From Setoptus koraiensis (taxonomy: Eukaryota; Arthropoda), in NCBI GenBank assembly GCA_048013815.1, contig CM106585.1, forward strand, positions 19,282,001 to 19,346,000: a stretch of DNA of 64,000 nucleotides, read 5' to 3'. The notes beneath the pieces are model-generated. The model saw only the letters and a list, made by a program, of their open reading frames with translations. It was not told the origin of the DNA and made no database searches. A program made the position numbers and the translations under genes. Shown piece by piece: positions 59,796 to 64,000 of this stretch (position 1 is its first letter; each line of letters starts with the position of its first letter).

Positions 59796-61272
59796 CTAAT
59801 GCCACTTTATTATATAGTAATTCTTCTTGCCTATGCGAATAATAGTAGTCTTGTTCGGCAATATTAGATCCGTTGTTATGGTCACATCCTTGGACATCAC
59901 TCTCTTGTTGTTGAAAGACACTCCACCGGCCTGAATAACTCTGAGAGCGTCTGCCTCATATTTGAAACATTTGCACTTCATGACTATATCCAGAGCTGTC
60001 AGTTCGTCGTCGTGTATAATGTCAGTCAAGGCGTTGTCGCAAAACAGTTCCAGCAGCTCTGTTTCGTTTAATTTGCCCAATTCTAATGGATCTTGATCAT
60101 AAAAGACCTTGGTAAGTTTTTTTGCCGATTCCAAGCCCTGTTCGCCGTGCAGTAGCAGACAAACATGTTCGGCGAGTTTTCTCTGACAAAACCAAACATC
60201 GTCGCGCTTTTTCAAATGTTTTATCATCATGTCCTCGATAGTATGATCGTCTATAAAAGTGTATATTTTAAGAAATTCATCAACTTTAGTATCGGGGATC
60301 CTATGAAAGTATTGATATAGCTTGAAGGCGCTGGTCTTTGACCCGTTAAGCCACACAGTTGTGCCGACGTTATCTTGACTATCGTTGGACTTTCCAATTT
60401 TTTTACCATTTTGATTTGTGATTATAGGTGTGAGTAGGCCAAATGCGTCAGTTGCGGACACTTTTTTGATTAGTTCATGACCAGTGTATATGTTGCCAGA
60501 TTGATCCATGCCACCTATTTGTATTCTGCAGTCAAATTGTTGTCTCAGATGCAACCAATCGTAGGCTTGGAATACTTGATAGCAAAACTCTGACAAGTTC
60601 ATACCCGAGGGCGAATTTATTCTCTCCGCTAGAGATTTCTTGTGCAGTAGGGAGCCCACGCGAACTTGTTTGAAATGGTCAGCGATGAAATCGATGACAT
60701 TCTTGTCATTGTACCACTGAGAATTTGTTAGGAACCTGTCAGTATATAACAGTATGTCAGAATATAGTCATATATTTCGGTACATAGTGCTTAGGATTAG
60801 TGTAACTATAGATTAGTGTCAATAGGCCGAGGAGAAGAGCGCCGACTCACCTGGGTTTCTCCATTTTCAGATGATTCGAAATGTATTTTTTGTGATTGTC
60901 GAAGATATGTTTGAGATTATCACAAATTTTGAGCGCATTCTGCTTGATGACGGCATCGTCAATCACTTTGCGGTCCTCTAAATGTCCGCTGGGATCGCCA
61001 ACTTTGGCCGTGGCATCGCCAACAACGCAAATGACACGATGTCCTTGACGCTGAAAATTCAACAAATTCATCACAGTCACCAGATTGCCTATGTGTAAAC
61101 TGTCTGAGGTGGCATCGAAGCCCGCATAGACGGTGGCCGGTTTAACTGCTAATGTCTGTCTGATTTTGGCATGATATTCGGCACTGTCGGGATATGTGCT
61201 GGCTAGAAGTCCGCGATGAAGCAATTTGTCCAGCAGTCCCGCGCCGGTGGCTCGGACAATGGGCGAGGCCAT
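59796..61272 (-). CDS. YARS2: mitochondrial tyrosyl-tRNA synthetase, two exons, 453 aa
   Basis: Exons are 61272-60851 and 60735-59796, a 115-bp GT-AG intron with matching phase. A class Ic synthetase charging mitochondrial tRNA-Tyr with tyrosine. The HIGH motif reads HIGN at residues 60-63 within YAGFDATSDSLHIGN, the tyrosine pocket shows GGMDQSGN, and the KMSKS loop reads KKIGKS at 252-257. The C-terminal S4-like RNA-binding domain (about 406-428) has VIQAGGVSFNNKRV. Bacterial-type architecture and length identify the organellar enzyme, not the cytosolic one. The first 20 residues are basic and amphipathic, suiting mitochondrial import. It is head-to-head with the perlecan-like gene. Confidence 0.95.
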
Positions 61273-61534
61273 GCCCTCCTGGATATACGATGATAAAGAT
61301 GATATTTGAAGTTAATTTAAATGGGGATTTTATAAAGGATTGTTGCCTTGTGGGGAGCACATTGCCGGATTGCGGCCATATCCAAATGTAAACAAAGCCA
61401 TGGCGCACACACACACACACACATGTGTGCACTTGCCATGTGAGCATGGACGGCGCCGCCGCAATAAGTCATCGCTCTAGTTTGCGCCATTTGACACTTG
61501 CGTAATCCATCGATGATCTGTGATTTCTCACACC

Positions 61535-61569
<35 letters not shown>

Positions 61570-61943
61570 TATCCGTCGTCGTCTATTGCATCAGCCAACA
61601 AAGAGGCCAACCTTGCCACCTCTCTGTTGGCCCCTTCAGTCCTGCTAATCCGGTCGTTTCTGTTGGTTTGCTGGGGCTTGCCAGCGACTGCGCGCCTTTT
61701 CCTGGGCCCATCGCCAAATGGAAGGGATATTTACATCTGTGTTTCTTTCCTCCATATTTCTTCCATTAAGAAGAATATTGACATAATAGATAGTGTTGAA
61801 TTTAGAAAATTTAATCTCCTAGCCGAACACTTCACCACCACTCACGTTTCTCGATCGATTCTCTGTGAACTCAGCGCTGGCGAGCACCTTTAGCGAAGCA
61901 TCTTGTTTTATCGTCAATATAGTCCCAAAATAATAGAGCCACC
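61273..61943. other. divergent promoter region shared by YARS2 and the perlecan-like gene
   Basis: The 671-bp gap between two start codons contains (CA)n at 61406-61420 and (CT)n at 61539-61566. The last 150 bases probably form the 5'UTR of the plus-strand gene. The open frame at 61498-61893 begins in the CT repeat and has no domain, so it is not called. Confidence 0.5.
61539..61566. repeat. (CT)n microsatellite
   Basis: A pure CT run of about 28 bp between YARS2 and the perlecan-like gene. Confidence 0.95.
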
Positions 61944-64000
61944 ATGCCCGGGCTACTTGCACAGTTGAATGGAGTGGACACGTTTATCGCGATATCCCTT
62001 CTACTGTTTGTGTACTCAGTTCAAAAAGAATACGTCTCCTTGTCCGTTACGGCATCGTCGCCAATCAATGGAACAGGCGACAATTGTGATCAAGCGCAAA
62101 CCCATTGCGCCACCCGCGACACATTGTTCAATCTAGATAATATATCCAGCGCCAGCACCAGCTCGTCATCGGCCACTTGCAAATCAGGAACAGAATTTTC
62201 ATGCGTATCACGTTTACAATGTATTCCAATGGAGTTTGTTTGCGACAGGCAATACGATTGCCAAGATCAAAGTGACGAGATTGGATGCTCGGCGCCCAGC
62301 GTTATAAGTGAACCTCCCAGAGCGTTGTACGGGCTAGAACACGGCGCCATCAACATAAGTTGTGAGGCAAGCGGATTGCCAAGGCCATCTATACACTGGA
62401 CGCATAATGGGTTTAATTTGACTGGCAATGAAGCGGAAATTTTGTCGTCTTCGACAACACAAATAGGCACCTCAGGAGTGCCAATTATATCGGACGTGTA
62501 CGGCAGCCAGGGCGCCCTCATGTATTATGTCATGTCGACAGTTCAATTTGTGAATTTAAACCAGCAAGACGCGGGCTACTGGGCCTGTCATGCGTCCAAC
62601 AATCAGGGCAACACGTCCAGTTCTATCGAGACACTATTGACCGTACGTCAAAAAGCTCAAATATGCCAGCAGCAGCCTTATTTCAATGATTTAGCTACCA
62701 GCGAGGACGAGTGTCTCAAATGCTATTGCTCTGGCGTTTCTGACACTTGTTTCAGTAGCAGTTATTATCTTTCAAAATTGCACGTTGCAACGCGGCCTAG
62801 AGTGGTTAATATTTTGTCGACAGTGTCGGTTTTACACAGCAGCAGCAGCAGTAGCATCAGCAACAACGACAACGATTATCGTCAGCCCAACAATGGCACA
62901 AATGGCGCAAGCAAGATGATTGGCGAACAGAAAAGATACAGATCTTATGAGGAGGCCGAGACGCAGGATAATTTCGTTCTGCCCGACTACCACAACGGCT
63001 TGAGTCAATATAGGAATGAGGACAGGCAGGCCATGTTGAACAACGTTCACAACGGCCTGTTCTACTATTACAAGATTGAACCGGATGACATCGAGGATAG
63101 TAGAGCCAGTTTTCAGCCAAACGACCAAAACAATGGCAACAATACGGATTTTGCTGCCCGACAGCGCAAGTGGCAGCATAGCGGCGATGGCAAAAGTGCC
63201 GGCCTGTCGCTCATAAGAAGCTACGGCGGTTACATGAGGTTCTCGTTCACTTTCGGCGTTTCGAACCCAACGGTCGGCTCGCCAGTCGATTATGCAACCG
63301 ATTCGAACGACACGGTGCCCGTCAGCAGCGCCAGCAACAATGGCACCGACATTTTCAGTGAAAATCAGTCTCTGTTGCAAGATTTGGCCGATGTAATTTT
63401 GGTGTGCGGCAACGGCGACGTTATTTATCATCATTACGACATTTACAGCACGTCGATTGTCGCCAACCAAAACAATCATTTGAGTGTGCCGTTAACCGAA
63501 AACTATTGGCTGATGGCGATAAACAGGCCGGTATCATCGATGAATCACGAAACGAACAAGTCGAGCGCGACGAGGAACCGCCAGCAAGACAGCACTGCTG
63601 CCAACAAAAAATCCGGCACTGCCCCGTACAACTACGACGTGAACTCACATCAATTGGCATCATCGGCCATCAACGACGTCCAACAAAACAAATTGTCGCT
63701 GCTGTCGCAGCGCCCAATCGAAGCCATCCAGCCAACGGGTCCGCAGCACCGTGTGACAGCGCGACGGTCGGACTATTTCAACGACATGGTGTTTGCCCGG
63801 CACGGAGTGCATCATTTGGCGCCCTCGCGAGATAAATTTATGTTTTGTTTGAGCGACGTGAGGGCGCTCTACATCAGAGCCATTTACGATGTGAGACAGA
63901 TCACGTTCAATGTTAGCAGCATCTACATCGACACGGCCGTCGGCGGGGCCGTATGGAACTCGACGATGGGCTCCGATTTGCAAGCCTCGCTGGTGGAACA
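61944..64000 (+). CDS. perlecan-like extracellular matrix protein, N-terminal 685 aa (cut by window end)
   Basis: ATG 61944 sits in GCCACCATG, a strong initiation context, and opens a hydrophobic signal (FIAISLLLFVYS, residues 14-25). In order: an LDL-receptor class A repeat at 79-115 (CKSGTEFSCVSRLQC, then CDRQYDCQDQSDEIGC with its Ca2+-binding D and E), an I-set Ig domain (about 119-233, with C..W and DAGYWAC), a short laminin-EGF half (CLKCYCSGVSDTC near 256), then a laminin IV (domain B) module with LSLIRSYGGYMRFSF and DLADVILVCGNG. LDLa, Ig and laminin IV in that order is the perlecan domain II-III junction. A SEA domain and extra LDLa repeats are absent. A basement-membrane role is inferred. 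The frame stays open at base 64000. Confidence 0.85.
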   Translation, partial: MPGLLAQLNGVDTFIAISLLLFVYSVQKEYVSLSVTASSPINGTGDNCDQAQTHCATRDTLFNLDNISSASTSSSSATCKSGTEFSCVSRLQCIPMEFVCDRQYDCQDQSDEIGCSAPSVISEPPRALYGLEHGAINISCEASGLPRPSIHWTHNGFNLTGNEAEILSSSTTQIGTSGVPIISDVYGSQGALMYYVMSTVQFVNLNQQDAGYWACHASNNQGNTSSSIETLLTVRQKAQICQQQPYFNDLATSEDECLKCYCSGVSDTCFSSSYYLSKLHVATRPRVVNILSTVSVLHSSSSSSISNNDNDYRQPNNGTNGASKMIGEQKRYRSYEEAETQDNFVLPDYHNGLSQYRNEDRQAMLNNVHNGLFYYYKIEPDDIEDSRASFQPNDQNNGNNTDFAARQRKWQHSGDGKSAGLSLIRSYGGYMRFSFTFGVSNPTVGSPVDYATDSNDTVPVSSASNNGTDIFSENQSLLQDLADVILVCGNGDVIYHHYDIYSTSIVANQNNHLSVPLTENYWLMAINRPVSSMNHETNKSSATRNRQQDSTAANKKSGTAPYNYDVNSHQLASSAINDVQQNKLSLLSQRPIEAIQPTGPQHRVTARRSDYFNDMVFARHGVHHLAPSRDKFMFCLSDVRALYIRAIYDVRQITFNVSSIYIDTAVGGAVWNSTMGSDLQASLVE

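Noticed and set aside
61498-61893. Open frame of 131 codons starting in a CT repeat
   Set aside because: Serine/leucine start from the dinucleotide tract, no domain, and it lies in the expected leader of the perlecan-like gene.
62832-63479. Minus-strand frame of 215 codons within the perlecan-like gene
   Set aside because: Antisense shadow; the plus strand carries LDLa, Ig and laminin IV signatures.

Overview
This is eukaryotic, metazoan genomic DNA. It carries spliced genes with GT-AG introns, mostly about 95 to 215 bp. Orthologues present include NELF-B, eIF4G, an RBMS/shep RNA-binding protein, HIF-alpha, an espin/forked-like actin bundler, mitochondrial TyrRS, a MYORG-type GH31 protein and a perlecan-like protein. 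CAG/CAA-coded Q/N/H runs, long (GT)n tracts, a copia retrotransposon with an internal tRNA-iMet primer site and very few introns suggest an arthropod, perhaps a mite or other chelicerate. The species cannot be fixed from the sequence alone.

Layout. Positions 1-1600 hold the 5' part of a copia element (minus strand; LTR, primer site, gag and the start of protease) inserted beside a small chromodomain ORF. Positions 1.6-10.9 kb have no convincing gene, only microsatellites, minisatellites and hairpins. From 11.1 kb the genes alternate strands almost strictly: secreted orphan (+), espin-like (-), inositol monophosphatase (+), giant secreted Q/N/H-rich orphan of 2197 aa (-), small coiled-coil protein (-), NELF-B (+), ePHD zinc-finger protein (-), shep/RBMS (+), GH31 MYORG-like (-), HIF-alpha (+), eIF4G (-), small orphan (+), YARS2 (-) and a perlecan-like gene cut by the window end (+). 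The largest gene-free block is 15.3-24.5 kb. A long near-perfect inverted repeat of about 627 bp lies at 32770-33396.

The genes do not form one pathway. They are housekeeping, transcription, translation and matrix genes packed as tail-to-tail pairs with 44-427 bp between stop codons, separated by divergent gaps of 0.6-9 kb. The points most worth a second look are a HIF-alpha that keeps its bHLH, PAS-B and an LxxLAP oxygen degron but has no PAS-A; a GH31 protein whose catalytic aspartates appear to be lost; the giant single-exon secreted orphan; and the long inverted repeat.
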